A DNA stretch of 9,855 nucleotides from JAIRQX01 sp031556255 (GTDB lineage Bacteria > Chrysiogenota > Deferribacteres > Deferribacterales > JAISNW01): positions 1 through 9,855 of the forward strand of contig JAVBTI010000136.1 of NCBI GenBank assembly GCA_031556255.1, written 5' to 3'. A program made the translations under genes and the position numbers. Below the pieces are notes generated by a model. That model was not told the origin of the DNA, searched no databases, and saw only the letters and a program-made list of their open reading frames with translations. The stretch's first letter is position 1; every line of letters begins with the position of its first letter. Below are positions 1 to 6,440 of this stretch, piece after piece.

Positions 1-8
1 GTAAATGT

Positions 9-800
9 ATGAAGAAATTTTTACTGTGTGTTGTTGCCGCTGCCTTTTTGTTTGGCTGCGCATCCGATGAGCCGGAAAACGCGACCAAAATGGACGAACT
101 GAAAAAAGCGCTTGCTGATTATCAGGGCAAATGCGCTGACGTTGCTTTTGCAGACTCCAACGCCAAAATGAACGAAGTGAACCGTCTGAGAGCAGCCAGC
201 CAGGGAAGGGAAGCCGACATAGCTTACCTCGAAGCACAGCAGCTTTTTGACGCCGATGTCGTTAGATATAACGATATCAAAAGCGCCGCTGACAGAGCAG
301 ACGCTGATCTGATGGATCAGAGATCACGTCTGAACAATATCGAAAGCGACGCCATGATGTATGCGCCAAAAGAGTATGCTGACGCAAAAGCACGCATCAA
401 CAGCCAGCATGTTGAGTCCGCTCAGAAAATCGCTGAATGCGACGGCGCAGGCTCAATAATGAACCTTGACGAAGCTGAAAAAGAACTCCGTTACATCGAA
501 GATCTCGTGGCCGTACGTATGAACGCTGCCGCTACACCAGCTCCGGCTCCTATGATGGATATGGAAACATACACTGTCAAGAAAGGCGACTGCCTGTGGA
601 AAATCGCTGCCAACAAATATTCCAACCCTTATTTCTGGCCGCTTATCTACTGGACAAACAAATCTTCCATCAAAGATCCTGATCTGATTTACCCTAACCA
701 GCAGCTCAAAATTGACAAAAACGCAACGGATCAGCAGAAAAAAGACGCCGACAAAATGGCTAAAACACGCGGCGCGTGGAGCCTCTACGACAACAAATAG
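9..800 (+). CDS. LysM-domain lipoprotein
   Basis: This 263-residue protein begins with a lipoprotein signal: two Lys, a hydrophobic stretch and the lipobox L-F-G-C with Cys17 as the probable lipidated residue. Residues about 24-170 are Ala/Glu/Asp/Lys-rich and predicted helical or coiled-coil. The stretch around 118-130 (Y-A-P-K-E-Y-A-D-A-K) resembles DUF4398-type helical repeats. An Ala/Pro/Met linker (about 172-185) leads to one LysM domain (about 187-236), recognisable from Y-T-V-K-K-G-D near its start and Y-P-N-Q-Q-L-K-I near its end. LysM domains bind peptidoglycan glycan chains, so the likely role is a lipid-anchored periplasmic protein that touches the cell wall. The exact function is unknown. 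Only eight bases precede the ATG, so its ribosome binding site cannot be judged. A strong terminator follows, so this gene closes its transcript. Confidence 0.9.
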   Translation: MKKFLLCVVAAAFLFGCASDEPENATKMDELKKALADYQGKCADVAFADSNAKMNEVNRLRAASQGREADIAYLEAQQLFDADVVRYNDIKSAADRADADLMDQRSRLNNIESDAMMYAPKEYADAKARINSQHVESAQKIAECDGAGSIMNLDEAEKELRYIEDLVAVRMNAAATPAPAPMMDMETYTVKKGDCLWKIAANKYSNPYFWPLIYWTNKSSIKDPDLIYPNQQLKIDKNATDQQKKDADKMAKTRGAWSLYDNK

Positions 801-823
801 TTTAAAAACTATTTAACAAAGAT

Positions 824-853
824 AAAAAGCGGCCCTAACAGGCCGCTTTTTTT
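824..853 (+). terminator. Rho-independent terminator after the LysM lipoprotein gene
   Basis: An 11-bp perfect stem, AAAAAGCGGCC paired with GGCCGCTTTTT, encloses the six-base loop CTAACA and runs into a T tract of seven Ts in total. It lies 23 bases after the stop codon of the lipoprotein gene. Because the A run mirrors the T run, it could also work on the minus strand, but no minus-strand gene ends nearby. Confidence 0.93.
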
Positions 854-898
854 ATTAGTATCTGACCCGGGATATTTTTAAACAAAAGCGAAAACATA

Positions 899-930
899 TT
901 GACTTTGCAGGCAGTTATAACCAATATAAA
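899..930 (+). promoter_or_regulatory. Possible sigma-70 type promoter for the 961-1719 gene
   Basis: TTGACT at 899-904 is a good -35 box. The -10 is less certain: CAATAT at 922-927 gives a 17-base spacer, while the better-looking TATAAA at 925-930 gives 20 bases. It sits between the terminator at 824-853 and the next gene, where a promoter is expected. Confidence 0.45.
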
Positions 931-960
931 GAAAGTAACACTCATAGCAGGATAGTTAAT

Positions 961-1719
961 TTGTCGAACATAATCCGTTGTTTATTAGCGGTATTGATTT
1001 TAGCCTTTTCACTCACAGCTCATGGCCGCCCTCCGGGTGCCGGAAGCGGCTACGATGTGACCTTAAACCTGCCCCCCATAAGCATGATAAGTAAAGTAAC
1101 AATAGTGCTGTCCCCTGAAACTGCTTTTCTGGCGGGCTCAGGGGCTGTCTGGACATTGATTCCGCGAGTGTCCCTCATTCCTAAAACAAAATCCTCAGAT
1201 CTCACAGCGGCGGCTGCTGTCCGGGAAGATAATAAAATTGACTTCACGGAAGCTCCTTCCGCATACCCGTACACGGACGAAAACAATAACTTTCTGGGAC
1301 TCGATGACTCTGTGGTGGCGCTGGCCAAGGACCTGGCCGACCCCATATACACCTTCATGATGGACGACAACATTTCGACGGAAAACCCGGACGCATATAA
1401 TTATCTCTATGCCGATGTGTCCATGGTAGTGCTTTCCCACTTCGTGCGGGGAATAACAAAAAACCAGATGGACGTGCACCTGCTCACCGATCCGGACAGC
1501 GGAAACCATCTTTTCATAAACGGGTTAGAGCTGGGAATCCGTCCTGACCCTCTTTTCGGCTTACGCATCCGTGTAAGAGAGGACAATGAAACCACCTATA
1601 TGAACAGTTACGGTTTGGAACTTCACCTCTACCCCACTGAGAACATGGCTTTTAAACTGCTGCATGATGATAACAGCACAGAGCATCGTACAGGCGTTGA
1701 ATTCAATATGAAATTCTGA
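961..1719 (+). CDS. Secreted protein of unknown function, possibly outer-membrane associated
   Basis: I do not recognise this 252-residue protein. It starts at TTG, with AGGA at 949-952 eight bases upstream; no ATG in frame would keep the signal peptide. Residues 1-22 form a typical Sec signal peptide (Arg6, a hydrophobic core, then T-A-H-G as the likely signal peptidase I site), with no lipobox. The mature part has no obvious catalytic motif. Its last third (about 185-252) alternates hydrophobic and polar residues in strand-like segments separated by Asp/Asn-rich turns, and the chain ends in M-K-F. A C-terminal Phe preceded by alternating residues is typical of outer-membrane beta-barrel proteins. 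An outer-membrane or OM-facing location is therefore an inference. The gene has its own upstream terminator and promoter region and is probably monocistronic. Confidence 0.7.
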   Translation: MSNIIRCLLAVLILAFSLTAHGRPPGAGSGYDVTLNLPPISMISKVTIVLSPETAFLAGSGAVWTLIPRVSLIPKTKSSDLTAAAAVREDNKIDFTEAPSAYPYTDENNNFLGLDDSVVALAKDLADPIYTFMMDDNISTENPDAYNYLYADVSMVVLSHFVRGITKNQMDVHLLTDPDSGNHLFINGLELGIRPDPLFGLRIRVREDNETTYMNSYGLELHLYPTENMAFKLLHDDNSTEHRTGVEFNMKF

Positions 1720-1743
1720 AATGCCCCGGCTGTTCCCTGACGC

Positions 1744-2013
1744 TTGCGAATGCCGGCTTTAATTGGGATAATTCAGGACGCCGCCATAAACACCATTACA
1801 ATCACAGCCGACGGCAAAAACCTGTCCTTCGGCACTAAAAGCATGGCCGGAGATCTTATCATAGGTTCTTCAGTAAGGGTATATTATACAGACACCTTCA
1901 ACGGAACCGATACGTCCAAAGCCAGAGTCACCCGGCCGGAGAGTAACACTGCCACGGGAACGGATCAGGCACTGGTTTCTATCCTGTTTCGCCCGTTGCG
2001 TTTTGCCAGATAA
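1744..2013 (+). pseudogene. Probable remnant of a small beta-rich periplasmic domain protein
   Basis: The reading frame can start at TTG 1744 or ATG 1750 and encodes up to 89 residues. Residues about 6-65 look like a small OB-like beta domain: alternating strands (I-N-T-I-T-I-T-A-D-G-K), then L-I-I-G-S-S-V-R-V-Y-Y, then G-T-D-T-S-K-A-R-V-T. This pattern is common in small secreted or lipoprotein domains of unknown function. Such proteins normally carry a signal peptide. Here a TGA lies at 1738-1740, there is no signal sequence and no ribosome binding site, and the domain begins almost at the first codon. The last 16 codons are antisense to the 3' end of the diguanylate cyclase gene and are unlikely to be genuine. 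A truncated relic is the best reading; a tiny expressed cytoplasmic protein is the alternative. Confidence 0.4.
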
Positions 2014-3272
2014 AGCGCGTCGTCGGAGCGTTTAATAAAGTTTGACGCCGATTCGCCCGGCTGGTATTCCGCCACTCCTATGCTGCATGTCACATGCCCC
2101 ACACCGGTGAAGCTATAGGCGGCAATATGTTTCCGCAGCCGGTCGGCTATTTCCGCCGCGCTGTCTATAGGCGTGGAAGGCATGAGCAGGATGAACTCCT
2201 CCCCGCCGTAACGGCCCAAAATGTCCGTTTTACGTATGCGATCCTGGATAAGGGCTGACAATTCGATAAGAACTATATCTCCCACCTGATGTCCGTATGT
2301 GTCGTTGACCTTTTTAAAATGATCCACGTCTATCATAAGCACCGACAGGCGCTGACGATACCTGAGCACACGCGTGATTTCCTTATCCATCTCTTTATTA
2401 ATTTTGCTTCTGTTAAAGACCCGCGTGAGCGCGTCATACTCGGCCAGATACTGATAGTGCTGTTTCTCTTTTTCAAGCTGCGTGATATCGGTAAATGTAA
2501 GAAGGTACTCTCTGGTGTTGGAAGGAATGAGGACCGTGGACAGCAGGAATGACTGCGTCTCATCATTTTGCGGAAGTTTGAACTGAAGCAGATATCCGCT
2601 GTCTACGCCCGAGGCATGTTCGATTGCCCATTTGCCGAGGCCCGCATCGTCCGTCAGCTCCGGATCTTTATCTATTATCAGAGGCACAAGCTCGCCGTAT
2701 TTGGATTTAAATTCCTCGATGGTGCTCACATCCAAAAACCGCTTGAAAGACTGGTTCAGGTAAATAAGCCCCTTATCTCCCAATATGGCCAGATATGAGG
2801 GATTTATATCCAAGAGCGCCAGGATAAACTGGTTTTTCGCTTCCAGTTCCTTCTGCTGGAGTACGTTCTGGGATAATCTTGACACTGTGGACAGGAGTTC
2901 TTTTGAGTCCACCGGTTTTTTAACATATTTATCAACGCCAAGCTCTATGGAGCGAAGAAAAAACTGCTCATCATTATGCCCGGTAGTGATTATGATAGGC
3001 ACGTTCTGGTCTATTTCGCGTATACGCTCGATCATGGTTAATCCGTCCATACCGGGCATACGGATATCTGTGATTACAATATCAGGATGCACTTCTTTGA
3101 ACTTGCGGAGCCCTTCTGCGCCGTTTTCTGCCAGAGTAAGGTTTTCCGTGCGCCGTTTGAGCATCCGGGAAAGGCTTGCCCGAATCGCCTCTTCGTCTTC
3201 CACATACAGAATGCTCAGTAATCCGATATTACCTCGTATTTCGCTATTTTCGAACGCAAAATCATGCGACAT
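1965..3272 (-). CDS. Response regulator with PAS and GGDEF domains (diguanylate cyclase)
   Basis: This 435-residue protein should make cyclic di-GMP from two GTP under control of a sensor kinase. Residues about 18-135 are a receiver domain with acidic pocket Glu25/Asp26, phospho-acceptor Asp69 in V-I-T-D-I-R-M-P-G, the conserved Thr96/Thr97 and Lys119 in K-K-P. Residues about 145-265 resemble a PAS domain (N-P-S-Y-L-A-I-L-G then Y-L-N-Q-S-F). The GGDEF domain spans about 275-432 with D-V-D-H-F-K-K-V-N-D and an intact active-site G-G-E-E-F at 356-360. The product-inhibition site R-K-T-D (347-350) lies five residues before it, so feedback inhibition is likely retained. There is no membrane segment, so it is cytoplasmic. 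The start is supported by TAAGG (plus-strand 3278-3282) five bases upstream of the ATG. No partner histidine kinase is in the window. It is transcribed divergently from the LPS operon. Confidence 0.95.
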   Translation of the reverse strand: MSHDFAFENSEIRGNIGLLSILYVEDEEAIRASLSRMLKRRTENLTLAENGAEGLRKFKEVHPDIVITDIRMPGMDGLTMIERIREIDQNVPIIITTGHNDEQFFLRSIELGVDKYVKKPVDSKELLSTVSRLSQNVLQQKELEAKNQFILALLDINPSYLAILGDKGLIYLNQSFKRFLDVSTIEEFKSKYGELVPLIIDKDPELTDDAGLGKWAIEHASGVDSGYLLQFKLPQNDETQSFLLSTVLIPSNTREYLLTFTDITQLEKEKQHYQYLAEYDALTRVFNRSKINKEMDKEITRVLRYRQRLSVLMIDVDHFKKVNDTYGHQVGDIVLIELSALIQDRIRKTDILGRYGGEEFILLMPSTPIDSAAEIADRLRKHIAAYSFTGVGHVTCSIGVAEYQPGESASNFIKRSDDALYLAKRNGRNRIETSA

Positions 3273-3319
3273 TAAAACCTTACCCGTACACCGCCTGCGG
3301 TGTAAAAAATTGTGTGCTT

Positions 3320-3349
3320 ATTTTATCAACATTGTGCACAAGAATACAA
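3320..3349 (-). promoter_or_regulatory. Candidate promoter of the diguanylate cyclase gene
   Basis: Read on the minus strand, TTGTAT (plus-strand 3344-3349) is followed after 18 bases by TAAAAT (plus-strand 3320-3325). The -10 matches the sigma-70 consensus at five of six positions and the -35 at only three. A perfect palindrome sits inside the spacer. Confidence 0.4.
3332..3341. promoter_or_regulatory. Palindrome TTGTGCACAA, possible operator
   Basis: This is a perfect 10-bp inverted repeat in the spacer of the candidate minus-strand promoter. A second TTGTG at 3310-3314 lies 22 bases away, about two helical turns. The position suits a repressor or regulator site, but I cannot name the binding protein and a short palindrome can occur by chance. 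Confidence 0.25.
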
Positions 3350-3387
3350 GCAGTTTTTCTGGTACATATGTTGTATTTTTTACATAC

Positions 3388-3416
3388 TTTACTCAAAGCT
3401 TAAATAAAGCTATAAT
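3388..3416 (+). promoter_or_regulatory. Sigma-70 type promoter of the LPS operon
   Basis: TTTACT at 3388-3393 and a perfect TATAAT at 3411-3416 are separated by 17 bases. Transcription would begin near 3423, giving a leader of about 65 bases before the ATG at 3490. No other good promoter is visible between here and the window end, so this one probably serves the whole seven-gene operon. Confidence 0.7.
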
Positions 3417-3435
3417 AATCCGTGCATACACCATG

Positions 3436-3461
3436 CCCGGTCGGTAAATACCCGTGCCGGG
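3436..3461 (+). other. Hairpin in the 5' leader of the LPS operon
   Basis: CCCGG (3436-3440) pairs with CCGGG (3457-3461), and inside it CGG (3442-3444) pairs with CCG (3452-3454), leaving a small asymmetric internal loop and the apical loop TAAATAC. It ends 16 bases before the ribosome binding site. It is not followed by a proper U tract, so it is not a standard terminator. It may stabilise the mRNA or affect initiation, or it may be incidental. Confidence 0.35.
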
Positions 3462-3477
3462 GAAGGTTTTATTATTT

Positions 3478-3484
3478 AAAGGAG
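3478..3484 (+). promoter_or_regulatory. Ribosome binding site fixing the aminotransferase start at 3490
   Basis: AAAGGAG is a near-perfect Shine-Dalgarno sequence five bases before ATG 3490. It decides against the in-frame GTG at 3454, which would place this site inside the coding region. Confidence 0.85.
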
Positions 3485-3489
3485 TTTCT

Positions 3490-4602
3490 ATGTTCAAAGA
3501 AAAAGTCAACATGATAGATATCAAACGGGAACTGGCCGATATAGGCGCTGAAATCAAGAAGGCTATTGACTCATCATTTGAAGACACTATGTTTATTAAC
3601 GGCCCCAGGGTCAAAGAGTTTGAAAAAGAGGCCGCCCGTTTTATGGGTGTAAAACATGCCGTAGGGGTGGCAAACGGTACCGACGCCCTGCATCTTGCCC
3701 TCCGTTCCATGGGAGTCAAAAACGGTGACGAAGTCATCTCTACTTCCTTCACCTTTTTCGCCACAACGGAAGCCTGCGCCTATATCGGCGCCAAACCTGT
3801 GTTTGTCGATATCGACATGGACACTATGAATATCGACCCCAAGCTTATAGAAAAAGCTGTCACACCCAAAACAAAGGCTATCCTGCCTGTCCATATCTTC
3901 GGCTGCCCGGCGGATATGACGGCGATTATGAAAATAGCCGAAAAGCATAAACTGCTGGTTCTGGAAGACTGTGCCCAGTCGTTCGGGGCCACTGTCGACG
4001 GTAAAATGACCGGCAGCTTCGGCACCGCCGGCACGATAAGCTTTTACCCCACCAAAAACCTCGGGGCATACGGCGACGGGGGGATGGTTGTTACAAACGA
4101 CGATATAGTGGCTGACATGTGCCGCAAATATAGAGAGCACGGCAGCGCAGTGCGCTATTATCACGATATGGTGGGCTACAACAGCCGCCTGGATGACATA
4201 CAGGCGGCCATACTGAACGTAAAAATGCTCCATATCGACAGGTTCAACGCCGAGCGCCGCCGTATAGCCGACCTGTACAGGAAAAACATAGGCAGTGCGG
4301 TACTCTACCAGAAAGCGCCGGAAACAGCCTATCACATCTACCACCAGTTCACCATACGTATGAAAAATCGCGACGAGGTTATAAAGGCGCTGGCGGACGC
4401 AAACGCGGCAAGCTCCATATTTTACCCGATCCCGTGCCACCTGCAGAACGCAATAAAGTATCTGGGGTATAAAAAAGGTGACCTCCCCCTCACGGAAAAA
4501 CTGGCGGAAGAGGTGCTAAGCCTGCCTATAAACCCTTATATCACCGACGACGAGGTAAAAGGGATATCAAATATTGTAAAATCGGTGGCAAAATCTGCGT
4601 AA
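3490..4602 (+). CDS. DegT/DnrJ/EryC1/StrS family sugar aminotransferase
   Basis: This 370-residue, full-length PLP enzyme moves an amino group, usually from glutamate, onto a keto-sugar nucleotide in the cytoplasm. Fold-type I landmarks are present: N-G-T-D-A-L at 62-67 for the cofactor phosphate, Asp160 in L-E-D-C-A-Q-S for the pyridine nitrogen, and Schiff-base Lys189 in F-Y-P-T-K-N-L-G, followed by A-Y-G-D-G-G. The C-terminal part keeps the family's Y-N-S-R-L-D-D-I-Q-A-A-I-L segment (about 230-242). The sugar substrate cannot be told from sequence. Family members include WbpE-type UDP-3-keto-GlcNAcA, dTDP-3-keto-6-deoxyhexose and GnnB-type lipid A enzymes. The lipid A/Kdo genes downstream make an LPS or lipid A amino sugar plausible, but no GnnA-type dehydrogenase is in the window. 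It is the first gene of the operon, and its stop overlaps the proposed start of the next gene by eight bases. Confidence 0.93.
   Translation: MFKEKVNMIDIKRELADIGAEIKKAIDSSFEDTMFINGPRVKEFEKEAARFMGVKHAVGVANGTDALHLALRSMGVKNGDEVISTSFTFFATTEACAYIGAKPVFVDIDMDTMNIDPKLIEKAVTPKTKAILPVHIFGCPADMTAIMKIAEKHKLLVLEDCAQSFGATVDGKMTGSFGTAGTISFYPTKNLGAYGDGGMVVTNDDIVADMCRKYREHGSAVRYYHDMVGYNSRLDDIQAAILNVKMLHIDRFNAERRRIADLYRKNIGSAVLYQKAPETAYHIYHQFTIRMKNRDEVIKALADANAASSIFYPIPCHLQNAIKYLGYKKGDLPLTEKLAEEVLSLPINPYITDDEVKGISNIVKSVAKSA
4584..4597 (+). promoter_or_regulatory. Weak ribosome binding site and CTG start codon of the DUF374 gene
   Basis: GGTGG at 4584-4588 is followed after six bases by CTG at 4595-4597, lying within the last codons of the aminotransferase gene. 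From this codon the protein reads Met-Arg-Lys-Leu-Ile-Asn, a natural N-terminus for a protein with an N-terminal hydrophobic helix. Another CTG follows at 4604, with poorer spacing. This is inference; no ATG, GTG or TTG is available in frame. Confidence 0.45.
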
Positions 4603-5242
4603 ACTGATTAATACTATACTTTTTAATATCGCTTATGCCGTCTTATGGCTGTACTGCCGCACATGGCGCTATACTTACAACGACGCGGACAACGCGCATG
4701 CCTCAAGGCGCGCGCGGGGCATAGGCACTGTATTCGCACTGTGGCACTGCCAGATACTGCCGCTCGTTTTCTTCAGGAGGCATACGGGGGCGGGGACAGT
4801 TGCGTCCCAGAGCAAAGACGGAGAGCTGATCACTCGGGTGCTGAACAGATTGGGCTATGAGGTTGCCCGCGGTTCCTCCACCAGAGGGGGCGGACGGGCG
4901 CTCGTGGGCATGAGGCGCCTGATAAGAGAGGGGCGTGATGTGGCGTTCACTGTCGACGGCCCCAAAGGACCACGCTATGTGGTGAAACCGGGGGCCATAC
5001 TGGCAGCCAAGCAAAGCGACGGGACGCTGACACCGGCTCTTATGAACTGCAAGCGGGTCAAGCGGTTCAACAGTTGGGATAAATTCATACTGCCCCTCCC
5101 TTTCTCCAGGGTCATAATCACATTCGCTCCACCCATGCAGCTTTCGCCGGACACGGACGCGGAAACGATTGAACGGGAACGGACAGCGTTCGAAAAATAC
5201 ATGTTGGATTGTACAAATGTATATTCTTCTAATCTTATATAA
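4595..5242 (+). CDS. DUF374 (COG2121) lysophospholipid-acyltransferase-like protein, probable CTG start
   Basis: From CTG 4595 this is a 215-residue protein, normal for DUF374. Features in order: an N-terminal hydrophobic segment (about 5-20), then the family's tryptophan-histidine site A-L-W-H-C-Q (48-53, where Gly usually replaces Cys52), S-Q-S-K-D-G-E-L (71-78), R-G-S-S-T-R-G-G (92-99), D-G-P-K-G-P-R (121-127), and S-W-D-K-F-I-L-P-L-P-F-S (160-171). DUF374 is related to glycerolipid and lipid A acyltransferases and is often found beside waaA; its exact reaction is not settled. The frame is open back to a TAA at 4577-4579 but has no ATG, GTG or TTG until GTG 4838. A start there would remove 81 residues including the His site. 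The gene overlaps waaA by 26 bases. It may instead have lost its start codon. Confidence 0.85.
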   Translation: MRKLINTILFNIAYAVLWLYCRTWRYTYNDADNAHASRRARGIGTVFALWHCQILPLVFFRRHTGAGTVASQSKDGELITRVLNRLGYEVARGSSTRGGGRALVGMRRLIREGRDVAFTVDGPKGPRYVVKPGAILAAKQSDGTLTPALMNCKRVKRFNSWDKFILPLPFSRVIITFAPPMQLSPDTDAETIERERTAFEKYMLDCTNVYSSNLI

Positions 5243-6440
5243 TATTATTTGCTTTATTCTATACATTCCGCTGGGGATTGCGGGCTATTTTCTGGCGAGA
5301 GCGGCGAAAGAAGACACACACTACATGCAGCGTCTCGGGCTGGGGATGCCGAAAATGCGCGAAAATAAGCCGACTTTTTGGTTTCACGCGGCAAGCGTAG
5401 GGGAAACGCGCAGCCTGAAAGGCATTATAGCTTCGACAAGGGAAAATTACCCGCAATATGGGATAATCGTGTCCACCATGACTGTAAGCGGCCATGACAT
5501 AGCGGAAAAAGAGCTTGTACCTGACGTCGCCCTCCTTCTGCCGATAGAAAACCGGGTGGCGCTGAAACATGCGATAAAATGCTATAACACGAAGATTTTT
5601 TTTATAACCGATACGGAGATATGGCCGAATCTGATAACAGCCGTCTCCGAAGAGATCCCGCTGATCCTTCTCAACGGGCGCATATCCGACAAAACCTTTA
5701 ATACTTATAACAGGCTTAGTTTCATTTTCACCCCTCTCCTGCAGAGGTTCAAATGTGTCATTGCAAAAAGCACCGGGGACGCTCAGAAATTCAAAAGCCT
5801 CACTGGTGGAAAAGCTTACGTGGTGGTGGGCGGCAATATCAAATACCGCATGGGTGCCGCCCCGGCCGTGAAACCGGAGATGGCTTTCCTGAACGGCAGG
5901 ATTGCCCTGGCCGCCAGTACGCACGAGCCTGAGGAGGAATTTTTCTTGAAAGCCGCGTCAAAATACGGTTTTGACAGAGTCATTATCGCCCCCCGGCATA
6001 TCCAGCGGGCGGAAGATATACGGAAAACCGCGCAAAAACTCGGGCTCAAAGCCGGCATTTATTCGAAAGGCGAGATTCATGAAAAAATCCTGATTGTGGA
6101 TGCCATGGGGTTATTGGAATCGCTGTACCAAAAATCCTGCAAGATATTTGTGGGCGGGTCCGTGACTGATATCGGCGGACACAACATCTTTGAGGCATTG
6201 CAATATAAAAAGCCGGTCGCAATGGGTACTCATATGGAAAATTTTTTAGATATAGCGCCCCTCGCGGAAAAATGCGGCGTAGCCACAGTGATACGCGATG
6301 AAAATGAATTGCATGAATGGCTCGGAAAGCCCGAAGGCAATCTGGATGAGCAGTTTGTAAAGTTCTTTGAAGAGCTGGAAGAAACGCAGAAAGATTACGT
6401 TAAAACAGTGGAAAGGTGCATAGCGGAATGTATTGGCTGA
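5217..6440 (+). CDS. waaA: 3-deoxy-D-manno-octulosonic acid (Kdo) transferase
   Basis: WaaA (KdtA, GT family 30) transfers Kdo from CMP-Kdo to a lipid A precursor on the cytoplasmic face of the inner membrane, starting the LPS inner core. This 407-residue protein has the usual length and layout. It opens with an N-terminal membrane anchor (2-28), followed by W-F-H-A-A-S-V-G-E (55-63) with the conserved catalytic-base Glu63. Further on are T-D-T-E-I-W-P-N (131-138), A-A-S-T-H-E-P-E-E (232-240), A-P-R-H (258-261) and G-H-N-I-F-E-A (321-327) in the C-terminal CMP-binding half. ATG 5217 is chosen because it begins right at the anchor and has GGA at 5206-5208 eight bases upstream. Starting at 5169 would add 16 unrelated polar residues. 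Whether it adds one, two or more Kdo units cannot be read from the sequence. Its end overlaps lpxL by 13 bases. Confidence 0.96.
   Translation: MYILLILYNIICFILYIPLGIAGYFLARAAKEDTHYMQRLGLGMPKMRENKPTFWFHAASVGETRSLKGIIASTRENYPQYGIIVSTMTVSGHDIAEKELVPDVALLLPIENRVALKHAIKCYNTKIFFITDTEIWPNLITAVSEEIPLILLNGRISDKTFNTYNRLSFIFTPLLQRFKCVIAKSTGDAQKFKSLTGGKAYVVVGGNIKYRMGAAPAVKPEMAFLNGRIALAASTHEPEEEFFLKAASKYGFDRVIIAPRHIQRAEDIRKTAQKLGLKAGIYSKGEIHEKILIVDAMGLLESLYQKSCKIFVGGSVTDIGGHNIFEALQYKKPVAMGTHMENFLDIAPLAEKCGVATVIRDENELHEWLGKPEGNLDEQFVKFFEELEETQKDYVKTVERCIAECIG

Noticed and set aside
1726..1756. Possible terminator after the 961-1719 gene (CCGGC paired with GCCGG)
   Set aside because: The stem is only five base pairs with a 21-base loop, and only TTTAATT follows; it is too weak to call.
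2785..3447. Plus-strand open frame opposite the response regulator
   Set aside because: The serine-rich translation is the reverse-strand image of the REC domain codons, and the frame also crosses the divergent promoter region.
3454..3489. GTG 3454 as an upstream start of the aminotransferase
   Set aside because: It would bury the strong AAAGGAG site and the leader hairpin in coding sequence and add 12 residues not expected for the family; ATG 3490 is ideally spaced.
3574..4440. Long open frame on the minus strand opposite the aminotransferase gene
   Set aside because: It is antisense to a well-conserved enzyme, and its translation has low complexity with no recognisable domain; it is a codon-bias shadow.
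4645..4860. Plus-strand frame in a different phase over the DUF374 5' end
   Set aside because: The overlapping frame encodes the conserved DUF374 motifs, while this one gives an unrelated Arg/Ala-rich peptide.
5169..5216. Upstream start for waaA
   Set aside because: It adds 16 polar residues inside the DUF374 gene; ATG 5217 starts at the membrane anchor as in the family.
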